From the NCBI GenBank assembly GCA_905221375.1, contig CAJNCY010000003.1, forward strand, positions 124,001 to 188,000: a DNA stretch of 64,000 nucleotides, in the 5' to 3' direction. The position numbers and the translations under genes are program-made. The DNA is from a bacterium (GTDB taxonomy: Bacteria > Bacillota > Bacilli > Lactobacillales > Streptococcaceae). Under the pieces are notes generated by a model that saw only the letters and a program-made list of their open reading frames with translations, made no database searches and was not told the DNA's origin. The stretch's first letter is position 1; each line of letters starts with the position of its first letter. Shown here piece after piece: positions 31,645 to 39,788 of this stretch.

Positions 31645-32552
31645 CGTTTTTCTACCTCAACTTTTTCATATGTTTCTTTAATAAATTCTGCCGTTGCCAA
31701 GTCATCTGAGAAAGTAGTTGCCGTTCCGCAAGCCACTCCCCATTTGAAGGCTTCTACTGCATCTTTTGATTTGACAAACTCACCTGTAAATCCGGCAACC
31801 ATAGAGTCACCAGCTCCAACTGAATTTTTGACTGTCCCCTTGATTGGTTTAGCAAAGTAAGCTCCCTCAGATGTGACAAGAAGGGCACCGTCCCCAGCCA
31901 TGGAGATAATGACGTTTTGAGCACCTTTAGCCAGTAACTCACGAGCGTATTTTTCAATTTCATCTAAACTTTCGAGTTTAACCCCAAAAATCGCTCCAAG
32001 TTCATGATTGTTTGGTTTGACCAAAAGTGGCTGATAGTCCAAACTATCAATCAAGGTCTGTCCTTCAAAATCACAAACGACTTGCGCACCCGTCTGACGC
32101 GTCAAGGCAATCAAATCTTTATAGATAACATTGCCTAGATTTTTAGCACTTGAACCAGCAAATACAACTGTATCATCTGCTGTCAGACTAGATAAAATAG
32201 CTTTCAATTCTTCTAACTGGGCTGGTTCGACATTTGGACCCGTTCCGTTGATTTCTGTCTCTTGGTCTGCTTTGATCTTGACATTGATACGAGTATCTTC
32301 TGCCACTTGGACAAAACGTGTCTCGATTGCTTCATCAGCCAAAGTATCTGTGATAAATTTACCAGTAAAACCTCCGATAAATCCAGTCGCTGTATTTGGA
32401 ATATCCAAGCGTTTCAAGACACGACTGACATTGATTCCTTTCCCTCCAGCAAACTTATCATCACTATCCATTCGATTGACACTACCGACTTGGACTTGGT
32501 CCAAACGAACGATATAGTCAATGGATGGATTGAGTGTGACTGTATAAATCAT
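31641..32552 (-). CDS. fruK: 1-phosphofructokinase
   Basis: PfkB-family kinase converting fructose-1-phosphate to fructose-1,6-bisphosphate. 303 residues. Substrate block DDKFAGGKGINVSRVLKRL and catalytic block NSVGAGDSMVAGF (base Asp near residue 250). Overlaps fruR and fruA by 4 bases each, so the three genes are translationally coupled. Confidence 0.96.
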   Translation of the reverse strand: MIYTVTLNPSIDYIVRLDQVQVGSVNRMDSDDKFAGGKGINVSRVLKRLDIPNTATGFIGGFTGKFITDTLADEAIETRFVQVAEDTRINVKIKADQETEINGTGPNVEPAQLEELKAILSSLTADDTVVFAGSSAKNLGNVIYKDLIALTRQTGAQVVCDFEGQTLIDSLDYQPLLVKPNNHELGAIFGVKLESLDEIEKYARELLAKGAQNVIISMAGDGALLVTSEGAYFAKPIKGTVKNSVGAGDSMVAGFTGEFVKSKDAVEAFKWGVACGTATTFSDDLATAEFIKETYEKVEVEKR

Positions 32553-33289
32553 ATTTCTATTACCTCCGTTTTCTCCTTAATAGCCTGCAAGAGCTCATGC
32601 CCTTGACTTGTGATAACAATAGCTCGTTTGAGTGGTGCTACCTTGGCAAAGCAAGTTTGTCCAATTTTAGACGAATCCACCAAGACATAGGTCTGTTTGG
32701 CATTCTCTAAAATAGCACGCTTCACAGCCCCCTCCTCCATATCAGGAGTCGTATAATAGCTATCGTCCACACCATTCATCCCGATAAAGGCACGGTCAAA
32801 GTGCAATTGGTTAATCTGGTTAAGAGCAACGCCCCCGATGCTAGCATCTGTCGCCATCTTGACACTTCCTCCAACCATGACAGTTGGAATCTGCTTTTCA
32901 ACCAACTGTGCGGCATGGTGAATCGAATTCGTCACAACAGTAATATTCTTATTGACCAATTCATGAATCAAAAAGGCTGTCGTTGTTCCAGCATCAATAA
33001 AGATGACATCTTGTTCCTTAATGAGAGAGGCAGCTTTCTGAGCCAGCAACTTCTTCTCTTGAAGGTTTTTGACAGATTTTTCTTGAATGGTTTCTTCTTC
33101 CTGCAAGGAATGGGGCAATTCTGCTCCACCATGCACGCGACGAAGCTTATTTTCCGCTTCCAATTCATCCAAGTCTCTTCGAACCGTTGATTCTGACGTT
33201 TCTAACAAACTAACTAATTTCTCTAGAGAAACTACATGGTATTGATTTAACTCCTCTAAAATCAGTTGCTTCCGCTCTGTTTTTAACAC
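32549..33289 (-). CDS. fruR: DeoR-family repressor of the fructose operon
   Basis: 246 residues. N-terminal DeoR helix-turn-helix (1-57) with TSESTVRRDLDELE and VHGGAEL; the C-terminal sugar-phosphate sensor has FIDAGTTTAFLIHEL and the DSSKIG end motif. Inducer is expected to be fructose-1-phosphate. The start is GTG (33287-33289), seven bases after AGGAGG. It is the promoter-proximal gene, so it represses its own transcription. Confidence 0.94.
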   Translation of the reverse strand: MLKTERKQLILEELNQYHVVSLEKLVSLLETSESTVRRDLDELEAENKLRRVHGGAELPHSLQEEETIQEKSVKNLQEKKLLAQKAASLIKEQDVIFIDAGTTTAFLIHELVNKNITVVTNSIHHAAQLVEKQIPTVMVGGSVKMATDASIGGVALNQINQLHFDRAFIGMNGVDDSYYTTPDMEEGAVKRAILENAKQTYVLVDSSKIGQTCFAKVAPLKRAIVITSQGHELLQAIKEKTEVIEI

Positions 33290-33301
33290 TGAATCACCTC
33301 C

Positions 33302-33316
33302 TGTTATCGTTTACAC
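33302..33316 (-). promoter_or_regulatory. cre site downstream of the fruR promoter
   Basis: Minus strand GTGTAAACGATAACA matches the CcpA consensus WTGNAANCGNWNNCW at every position except the first. It lies just after the transcription start and before the ribosome site, a position for roadblock repression on glucose. Confidence 0.72.
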
Positions 33317-33321
33317 TATTC

Positions 33322-33349
33322 ATTCTATCACACTTCATTTAAAAGTCAA
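33322..33349 (-). promoter_or_regulatory. fru operon promoter
   Basis: TTGACT (33344-33349), 16-base spacer, TAGAAT (33322-33327) with an extended TGA, minus strand. Confidence 0.72.
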
Positions 33350-33358
33350 GCATTTTTT

Positions 33359-33390
33359 ATCATTTTCTTTCAATTTCTATCATTTTTCTT
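33359..33390. promoter_or_regulatory. Direct repeats upstream of the fru promoter, candidate FruR operator
   Basis: ATCATTTTCTT at 33359-33369 and ATCATTTTTCTT at 33379-33390 are 20 bases apart, two helical turns, immediately upstream of the -35. DeoR-family repressors commonly bind such spaced repeats. Assignment is inferred from position only. Confidence 0.4.
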
Positions 33391-33406
33391 ATTTCCAGAA
33401 TTTTTA

Positions 33407-33435
33407 TTGCAAGATAAGAGCCTTTATGGTAGACT
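33407..33435 (+). promoter_or_regulatory. tRNA-Ser promoter
   Basis: TTGCAA (33407-33412), 17-base spacer, TAGACT (33430-33435) with an extended TGG, 15 bases before the tRNA. Confidence 0.6.
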
Positions 33436-33450
33436 ATTTGAGTAAGTATT

Positions 33451-33538
33451 GGAAGATTACTCAAGAGGCTTAAGAGGCCGTGTTGGAAACGCGGTAGGCG
33501 TGTAACAGCGTGCGTGGGTTCGAATCCCATGTCTTCCG
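33451..33538 (+). tRNA. tRNA-Ser (anticodon GGA)
   Basis: 88 bases that fold as a class II tRNA. The acceptor stem is GGAAGAT with GTCTTCC, the anticodon stem-loop is CCGTG-TTGGAAA-CGCGG with anticodon GGA, there is a long variable arm (TAGGCGTG..), and the T-arm is GTGGG-TTCGAAT-CCCAT. The discriminator is G and no CCA is encoded. Reads UCC and UCU. Confidence 0.93.
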
Positions 33539-33561
33539 TGGAAAAACAGATTTAATACATG

Positions 33562-33606
33562 ATACCCTGAAACTTTTGTATTTGTATCTTAGTTTTGGGG
33601 TATTTT
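33562..33606 (+). terminator. tRNA-Ser terminator
   Basis: ATACCCTGAAAC pairs with GTTTTGGGGTAT (wobbles included) around an 18-base A/T loop and is followed by TTTTAT. Confidence 0.6.
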
Positions 33607-33805
33607 ATAATTTCTCTACAACTCCACATCGTATCAGTATTCAAATTGAATAAAGAGTATGAGTTCTTTTAACTCTCTTCTTATCTCATACCATCTTACG
33701 GACAGTAAAAGACAAATCTCAAATACTTTAAGCAAAATCAGTCTACTTCCTTCAGCCCTTGCTTTTTAACTAAACCATAAAAGATTTTCTTTTCGTGCTT
33801 TTTTT
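33607..33805. other. Intergenic region before the TM2 gene
   Basis: About 200 AT-rich bases with no open frame, tRNA or clear hairpin. An extended -10 (TGATATACT, hexamer 33808-33813) at its end probably serves the TM2 gene. Confidence 0.4.
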
Positions 33806-33892
33806 GATATACTTTACTTATAAAAACAGATAAAATAAATATCAAAACTCATTATTAAAATCTATAGATGGTAAAATGAAAGGAAAAACAAA

Positions 33893-34357
33893 ATGTCAAA
33901 AGTTGTTAAAGTTACAGGATCAGAGGTTGTAATCTCCCATAATGAAGAGTATTTAAAAATAAACCCATCCGAATTGAATTTTGTTCCAAAATTAGGTGAC
34001 GAAGTTGAAGTGCATAAAGTAGATGGTTAGATTATCATCATAAAAGTTGAAGATAAAAAAGACGACAAAATTAATATTAACATTGTCAATGAAAACAACG
34101 CTGTGCAAAATCAGTCACAAGTCGTTCACACTCAAGAAATAGCTATAGGTGTACATTATGTTAATAAGTGGGTTTATGTTGTTCTTGCTTTATTTTTAGG
34201 CGGATTGGGTATACATCATTTTTACGCAGGATATAACGGAAAAGGTTTCTTTTTTCTGATTTTATCTTTAACAGGAATACCTGCTATTATTGCACTTTTT
34301 CAAGGCATTATGGCTCTCTTTAAGAAACCAGATGCATACGGAAGGATCGCTGTCTGA
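33893..34357 (+). pseudogene. TM2-domain membrane protein split by an in-frame stop
   Basis: The frame opened by ATG 33893 (RBS AAAGGA) reads 45 residues, MSKVVKVTGSEVVIS through VEVHKVDG, hits TAG at 34028-34030, then continues open to 34357. The downstream part holds the TM2 domain: HYVNKWVYVVLALFLGG, then GIHHFYAGYNGKGFFFLIL and GIPAIIALFQGIMALF, two helices with the conserved HHFYAG turn. A single C-to-T change (CAG to TAG) would explain the stop. Either half could still be made, the second from an internal ATG at 34103, but no good ribosome site is present. TM2 proteins have no settled function. Confidence 0.72.
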
Positions 34358-34469
34358 TCTAAATCACTATATTGCGTTTAATTTTTTTTGTATAACCCCT
34401 CATAGAGGATTGCCTATCCTTATCACACTTTAAAAAACAAGACAGACTCATAGCTTCATACATAATATA
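34358..34469. other. Spacer after the TM2 gene
   Basis: AT-rich, no gene seen. A further 220 bases after the hairpin at 34470-34504 up to pdxT are also non-coding, with a weak AAGTGT/ACACTT hairpin at 34551-34574. Confidence 0.4.
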
Positions 34470-34506
34470 ACGAGTATCTCCATCTGTGGGGATACTCGTT
34501 TTTTGC
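34470..34506 (+). terminator. Terminator-like hairpin after the TM2 gene
   Basis: ACGAGTATCTCC pairs with GGGGATACTCGT around an 11-base span and is followed by TTTTTTG on the plus strand. Confidence 0.8.
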
Positions 34507-34729
34507 TATTTTCGAAGTGATTTTTTGCTCAATCTTATATATAGTTTTTTAAGTGTTTTCAATAAAAGACACTTGAACACCATATTCAGTATATAAGCTT
34601 TATGCCCTAAGTCAAAACAATCATTCTTTTCTAATTTATCGTAAATAAATCTAAAATCACAGAATACTGTCAGATGACTTAAAAAATGATTTTTTGGAAA
34701 AAGCGAATCGAAACTTGATTTATCACTTT

Positions 34730-35317
34730 TTATTCCACTATCTTTTCTTTACACATTTCGATAAAGTACTGGTGCAAGCGCACATCATCAGTCAATTCTG
34801 GATGAAAAGAAGTTACCAGCATATTTTTTTCTTGGGCTGCAACGATTTGATTGTCCACTGTTGCTAGAATTTCTACATCTTCTCCAACACTGCTGATAAT
34901 TGGACCACGGATAAAGGTCATTGGAATCTGACCAACTCCTTTACATTCTGCTTCCGTATAAAAACTTCCTAGTTGGCGCCCATAAGCATTGCGCTCGACC
35001 ACCATATCCATAGTTCCAAGATGACACTCTTCCTGAGAAGAAATTTCTTTAGCTAAGAGAATCAAGCCTGCGCAAGTACCAAAAACGGGAAGTCCAGAAA
35101 GTATGGTTTCTCGAATAGGAATCAGCATGTCTTGCTCACGTAAGAGCTTGCCCATGGTTGTAGATTCCCCACCAGGTAATATCAATCCCGACAAATCACT
35201 CTGATGTTTCTGAAAATCATCTAAATTTCTAATTTCAACACTAACAACACCTAAGTTTTCTAACACTTTTGCATGTTCTTCAAAAGCACCTTGCAAGGCC
35301 AATATTCCAATTTTCAT
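34730..35317 (-). CDS. pdxT: Glutaminase subunit of pyridoxal 5'-phosphate synthase
   Basis: Class I glutamine amidotransferase that feeds ammonia to PdxS. 195 residues. The oxyanion region is [12 protein letters not shown], the nucleophile is Cys in [12 protein letters not shown] (about residue 81), and the His-Glu pair is in SFHPELTDD (about 170-172). It begins immediately after the pdxS stop (TAGATG), with GAGGAAA inside pdxS as the ribosome site. Confidence 0.97.
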   Translation of the reverse strand: MKIGILALQGAFEEHAKVLENLGVVSVEIRNLDDFQKHQSDLSGLILPGGESTTMGKLLREQDMLIPIRETILSGLPVFGTCAGLILLAKEISSQEECHLGTMDMVVERNAYGRQLGSFYTEAECKGVGQIPMTFIRGPIISSVGEDVEILATVDNQIVAAQEKNMLVTSFHPELTDDVRLHQYFIEMCKEKIVE

Positions 35318-36193
35318 CTATTTTCCTCGCTCTGCCATGAGAATTTGGATTTCGTTCTCATTAATTCCAACCATGGCTTCCCCTAAATTTTCAGAGATTT
35401 GAGCTAGGATTTGAGGATTACGGAAGTTAGTCACAGCCTTAACAATGGCGCTCGCTCGTTTAACAGGATCTCCTGACTTGAAAATACCTGAACCGACAAA
35501 GACACCTTCTGCCCCTAATTGCATCATCAGCGCAGCATCTGCTGGCGTTGCAACGCCTCCAGCTGCGAAGTTAACAACTGGCAATTTTCCATGTTCATGA
35601 ACATATTGAACCAATTCTACAGGAACTTGCAATTCCTTAGCGGCAACATAAAGTTCGTCCTCACGTAGATTTTGAATGCGGCGAATTTCCTGATTCATCA
35701 TACGCATATGGCGAACAGCTTGGACGATATCCCCTGTACCTGGTTCTCCTTTAGTACGAATCATAGAAGCACCCTCAGCGATACGACGCAAGGCTTCACC
35801 CAAATCCTTAGCGCCACAGACAAAAGGAACTTGGAATTCTTTTTTATCCACATGGAAACGGTCGTCTGCTGGAGATAAAACTTCACTCTCATCGATATAG
35901 TCAATCTCAATAGCCTCTAAAATCTGAGCTTCAACAAAATGCCCGATTCTGACCTTGGCCATCACTGGAATACTAACTGCTTCTTGGATTTCCTTAATCA
36001 TCTTTGGATCGCTCATACGGGAAACGCCACCAGCTGCACGAATATCTGCTGGAATTCGCTCTAAGGCCATAACAGCTGCCGCACCAGCAGCCTCTGCAAT
36101 ACGGGCCTGTTCTGGATTCTGAACATCCATAATTACACCGCCTTTGAGCATCTGTGCCAAGTTTTTATTTAGTTCATAACGATTTTCAGTCAT
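35318..36193 (-). CDS. pdxS: Pyridoxal 5'-phosphate synthase lyase subunit
   Basis: Builds PLP from ribose-5-phosphate, glyceraldehyde-3-phosphate and ammonia. 291 residues from the ATG at 36191-36193 ([11 protein letters not shown]), which follows AGGAAAAAG; a longer in-frame start 12 codons upstream lacks a ribosome site and is not conserved in relatives. The two working lysines are in VMAKVRIGH and [12 protein letters not shown]. The phosphate-binding [13 protein letters not shown] is intact. Confidence 0.97.
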   Translation of the reverse strand: MTENRYELNKNLAQMLKGGVIMDVQNPEQARIAEAAGAAAVMALERIPADIRAAGGVSRMSDPKMIKEIQEAVSIPVMAKVRIGHFVEAQILEAIEIDYIDESEVLSPADDRFHVDKKEFQVPFVCGAKDLGEALRRIAEGASMIRTKGEPGTGDIVQAVRHMRMMNQEIRRIQNLREDELYVAAKELQVPVELVQYVHEHGKLPVVNFAAGGVATPADAALMMQLGAEGVFVGSGIFKSGDPVKRASAIVKAVTNFRNPQILAQISENLGEAMVGINENEIQILMAERGK

Positions 36194-36296
36194 TTCTTTT
36201 TCCTCATCATTTGTATTGGTAGCTACCATTTCATTTTAAGTCAGATTAGAAGGAATCACAAGATAAAAAAAGGATAATTGTATGGGTACAAATTGA

Positions 36297-36445
36297 TGCT
36301 CAATGAAAATCAAAGAGCAAACTAGGAAGCTAGCCGTAGGTTGCTCAAAGCACTGCTTTGAGGTTGTAGATAGAACTGACGAAGTCAGTAACATATATAC
36401 GGTAAGGCGAAGCTGACGTGGTTTGAAGAGATTTTCGAAGAGTAT
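36297..36445 (-). repeat. BOX element (boxA-boxB-boxC)
   Basis: Read on the minus strand it begins TACTCTTCGAAAATCTC (boxA), contains the boxB arms ACTGACTTCGTCAGT, and ends in boxC with TTTGCTCTTTGATTTTC. This is the well-known interspersed repeat of S. pneumoniae and relatives, one copy of each module, about 149 bases. It lies between nox and the pdxS promoter region; the 85-codon open frame across it is not a gene. Confidence 0.93.
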
Positions 36446-36495
36446 GACTAAAAAACTATCTAGCCTTAACTTAAGGCCAGATAGCTCATTCATTT

Positions 36496-37875
36496 TTATT
36501 TTTCAGCTGTAAGGGCAGCCATTGTGATGTAGTTGTATGGTTTGTTAAAGTGTGGCAAGAAGAAGAGGTCTGTCAATGCCAATTTATCAATTGTCACATG
36601 CTCTTGGATAGCAAGTGAGAACATGTGGATTCCCATGCTGATTGCAGAATCGTGTGAAACCATTTGCGCACCAAGAATTTCACGGCTATCTTTGTCAAAG
36701 ACAATCTTGATGGCAACTTCGTGGTTGTCATGCTTCATAAATTCTGGTTTTTGAAGATCATTAAAGCCTGTTTCAGTTGCATTGTAACCAGCAGCTTTGG
36801 CTTTTTCAAGAGTCAAACCAGTTGAAACCATGTGAAGGCCGTAGATTGAGATACCGTTTGAACCTTGAACACCGATTCCTTCTAATTCATGTCCACAAGC
36901 ATTGTAGGCACCAACGATACCAGTACGAACAGCGTTTGAAGCAAGAGCGATGTAGCTTGTGTCTTTACGAGCGTTGTCATAAACAGTCGCACAGTCACCA
37001 ACGGCAAATACACCTGGAAGTGAAGTTTCTTGTTTCTTATCTACAAGGAAGGCACCGTTGCGGAAGAGTTCAATCTTACCATCAGCAAGTGCTGTGTTTG
37101 GACGGAAACCAACTGCAAGAACAACCATATCCACATCAAAGCTTTCTTTGTCAGTAATCAAGCGTTCAACTTTACCGTCACCTTCGATTGCTTTAACAGT
37201 TTGACCAAGCGCCAAGCGGATGTTGTGGTCTTCTAAGTTCTTCGCCATCATTTGTGTGAAGTCTTTGTCATAATAACCGTTCAAGACAGTATCAACGATG
37301 TCTACAAGGACAACTTCTTTTCCAAGACGCTCAAAGGCTTCAGCAAGTTCAACACCGATGTAACCCCCACCAACAACAGCGATACGGTCAAGATGTTTGC
37401 TCTTGTCAGCAAGTTTATTGATAACTTCTTCAGCGTTTTGGTACAATTTCACGAATTGTACGTTTTCAAGAGTTGCTTTAAATTCGCGGTTTCCTTTAAC
37501 AATTTCAACACCTTCGATTGGTGGCAAAATTGGTGTAGAACCTGTAGCGAAAATCAATTTTTCGTATGATTCTTTGTGCTCTTTTCCTTCAACTTCGGCT
37601 GTAACTACTTTATTATCATAGTCGATTGAAAGAACTGGCGAGTTCATGTAAACCTTAGCGCCTTTAGCTTCCAATTTTTCTTTATCAGAATAGAACAAGC
37701 CTTCAGCACCGTCAATTTGTTCACCAATCCAAAGGGCCATTCCGCAACCTAGGAAAGAGATATTAGAGTTTTGGTCAAATACAACGATTTCGTTCTCATT
37801 TCCAAAATTATCCAACATCGTATTAATACATGCTGTACCAGCGTGGTTAGCACCGACTACAACGATCTTACTCAT
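36496..37875 (-). CDS. nox: Water-forming NADH oxidase
   Basis: Flavoenzyme that reduces O2 to water with NADH, regenerating NAD+ and protecting against oxygen. 459 residues. FAD site [16 protein letters not shown] at the N-terminus, redox-active Cys44 in [14 protein letters not shown] site [15 protein letters not shown] near 165, and second FAD block [10 protein letters not shown] near 275. Divergent from apbE. Its promoter carries a perfect cre match. Confidence 0.96.
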   Translation of the reverse strand: MSKIVVVGANHAGTACINTMLDNFGNENEIVVFDQNSNISFLGCGMALWIGEQIDGAEGLFYSDKEKLEAKGAKVYMNSPVLSIDYDNKVVTAEVEGKEHKESYEKLIFATGSTPILPPIEGVEIVKGNREFKATLENVQFVKLYQNAEEVINKLADKSKHLDRIAVVGGGYIGVELAEAFERLGKEVVLVDIVDTVLNGYYDKDFTQMMAKNLEDHNIRLALGQTVKAIEGDGKVERLITDKESFDVDMVVLAVGFRPNTALADGKIELFRNGAFLVDKKQETSLPGVFAVGDCATVYDNARKDTSYIALASNAVRTGIVGAYNACGHELEGIGVQGSNGISIYGLHMVSTGLTLEKAKAAGYNATETGFNDLQKPEFMKHDNHEVAIKIVFDKDSREILGAQMVSHDSAISMGIHMFSLAIQEHVTIDKLALTDLFFLPHFNKPYNYITMAALTAEK

Positions 37876-37912
37876 AAAAAATTTCCTACCTTCATTCTAA
37901 ATTTACCCTACT

Positions 37913-37941
37913 AGTATAACATTTACTGTTAGCGTTTACAA
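37913..37941 (-). promoter_or_regulatory. nox promoter with overlapping cre site
   Basis: Minus strand TTGTAA (37936-37941), 17-base spacer, TATACT (37913-37918) with an extended TGT. The 15 bases 37927-37941, TTGTAAACGCTAACA, match the cre consensus WTGNAANCGNWNNCW at every specified position and cover the -35, implying direct CcpA repression. Confidence 0.78.
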
Positions 37942-38063
37942 GAGTTTGGCTGATTTTTCCTATTTTTTTGTAAAAAATTGTAAATAATCTGTATCTTAAC
38001 ACGGATTCTTGCAATTTTTCTTCATTTCCTGAGCATATTTCTTGACATCTTTACAAATTTTAT

Positions 38064-38092
38064 TTGTGAAAACGCTGACTTTATGGTATGCT
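38064..38092 (+). promoter_or_regulatory. apbE promoter with overlapping cre site
   Basis: TTGTGA (38064-38069), 17-base spacer, TATGCT (38087-38092) with an extended TGG. GTGAAAACGCTGACT at 38066-38080 fits the cre consensus at all but the first position and lies across the -35 and spacer. Confidence 0.65.
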
Positions 38093-38181
38093 AGTATCAT
38101 GGAAAGAAAATGTAAGGGGTTCATTTTTCATAAATTTACTATATTTCAACCTTCTTTTCATAAGAGAAAGGAGTTGGTAGC

Positions 38182-39105
38182 TTGCCTCTTAGTTCACATT
38201 CTGAACGCCTAATGGGAACCACTATCACGATTTCATTAGTGGATGAGCGAGCCGATAGCTTGCTCCAAAAATCCTTTGATTTACTCAGAGAGCTAGAATA
38301 CCGCTTCAATGCCAATAGTCAAGAATCTGAGTTGATGGAAATCAATCACCAATCTGGAATAGCCCCCGTCAAGGTTCATCCAGACCTGTTTGAACTGATT
38401 TCACTTGGGTTAGAGCATAGCCTAGCGCCTTCTAGCCATCTCAACATCAGTATTGGTCCCCTAATTCAAACTTGGCGCATCGGTTTTTCAGATGCCAAAG
38501 TTGCCCAACCTCAGGAAATCGAAGAGGTTCTCCCTTTAATCAATCCTCATTATATCGAGTTAGATTCTTCTACTTCTACTGTGTTTCTAAAACAGAAAGG
38601 AATGAAGATAGACCTAGGTTGTTTAGCCAAGGGTTATAGTGCGGATAAGGTTGCCCAATTTTTTAGAGAAGAGGGAGTGACTTCTGCCTTGATCAATCTG
38701 GGAGGGAATATCCTGACCATTGGAAAAAATCAGGCAAGAGGAAATCAACCTTGGCAAATCGGGATTCAAGACCCAGCTAATCCGAGGGGAAATCACTTAA
38801 TGACCATCCCTGTTGTCGATAAATCTGTCGTGACTTCAGGCATTTATGAACGTCACCTGACAGTCGATGGAAAAGATTACCATCACATTTTTGATAGTCA
38901 AACAGGCTATCCTGTTGAAACGGAACTTGCTAGTCTCACAATTATCTCTGATAAATCAGTCGATGGTGAAATCTGGACAACTCGTCTCTTTGGAGAAAGA
39001 CCCGCTTCTATCCTCTGGCAAGTCGAAAGTTTGGAGGGCATCGAAGCTATCCTCATCGATAAAGAAGGTCACCTAAGCTGTTCTTCAGGAATTCCTACTC
39101 TATAG
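38182..39105 (+). CDS. apbE: ApbE-family FAD:protein FMN transferase, cytosolic form
   Basis: Transfers FMN from FAD to a Ser/Thr of a target protein. About 307 residues from TTG 38182, with AAAGGAG 8-13 bases upstream; an ATG ten codons later (MGTTITIS) is the alternative. Family blocks are present: DLGCLAKGYSADKVAQF (about 148), ALINLGGNI (about 172), DKSVVTSGIYERH (about 213) and HHIFDSQTGYPV with the metal-binding Asp. There is no signal peptide or lipobox, unlike the exported ApbE lipoproteins, so its target should be cytosolic. The best candidate is the protein two genes downstream, which carries two DATSGAS motifs. Confidence 0.9.
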   Translation: MPLSSHSERLMGTTITISLVDERADSLLQKSFDLLRELEYRFNANSQESELMEINHQSGIAPVKVHPDLFELISLGLEHSLAPSSHLNISIGPLIQTWRIGFSDAKVAQPQEIEEVLPLINPHYIELDSSTSTVFLKQKGMKIDLGCLAKGYSADKVAQFFREEGVTSALINLGGNILTIGKNQARGNQPWQIGIQDPANPRGNHLMTIPVVDKSVVTSGIYERHLTVDGKDYHHIFDSQTGYPVETELASLTIISDKSVDGEIWTTRLFGERPASILWQVESLEGIEAILIDKEGHLSCSSGIPTL

Positions 39106-39164
39106 AAACAACTGTTTCAATGGAGTTTTAAATTCGTATTATGTAAAAAGAGAAAGGAAATCTC

Positions 39165-39770
39165 ATGTTAAAACTTATTGCTATTGTTGGAACAAATTCA
39201 AAACGTTCTACAAACCGTCAATTGCTTCAATACATGCAAAAACACTTTGCTGACAAAGCTGAAATTGAACTTGTTGAAATCAAGGACATCCCTGTCTTCA
39301 ACAAACCAGCTGACAAGCAAGTACCTGCTGAAATTCTGGAAATTGCTGCTAAAATCGAAGAGGCAGATGGCGTTATTATCGGTACTCCTGAGTATGACCA
39401 CTCTATCCCAGCTGTTTTGATGAGCGCTCTTGCTTGGTTGTCTTATGGTATTTACCCACTATTGAACAAACCAATCATGATTACAGGTGCTTCTTACGGT
39501 ACACTTGGTTCATCACGCGCCCAATTACAACTTCGTCAAATCTTAAACGCACCAGAAATCAAAGCAAGTGTCCTTCCTGATGAATTCTTGCTTTCACACT
39601 CTCTTCAAGCCTTTAATCCAAGTGGAGATCTAGTAGATCTTGATGTTATTAAAAAACTGGATGCCACTTTTGACGACTTCCGTATCTTTGTAAAAATTAC
39701 AGAAAAATTGCGCAACGCACAAGCCCTGCTTCGCAAAGATGCTGAAGAATTTGACTGGGAAAATTTGTAA
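39165..39770 (+). CDS. NADPH-dependent FMN reductase family protein
   Basis: 201 residues, flavodoxin-like fold of the NADPH-dependent FMN/azo-reductase family. The phosphate loop is GTNSKRSTNRQLLQ near residue 8; GVIIGTPEYDHSIPAVLMSALAWLS near 65 is the conserved flavin-site block. AAAGGA precedes the ATG. It is a paralogue of the N-terminal domain of the next gene, so the pair arose by duplication. It probably supplies or uses reduced flavin together with its neighbours. Confidence 0.85.
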   Translation: MLKLIAIVGTNSKRSTNRQLLQYMQKHFADKAEIELVEIKDIPVFNKPADKQVPAEILEIAAKIEEADGVIIGTPEYDHSIPAVLMSALAWLSYGIYPLLNKPIMITGASYGTLGSSRAQLQLRQILNAPEIKASVLPDEFLLSHSLQAFNPSGDLVDLDVIKKLDATFDDFRIFVKITEKLRNAQALLRKDAEEFDWENL

Positions 39771-39788
39771 GATAGGAGACCAAAAAGA

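Noticed and set aside
36236..36493. 85-codon minus-strand open frame
   Set aside because: It lies across the BOX repeat and has no ribosome site; BOX elements often give such spurious frames.
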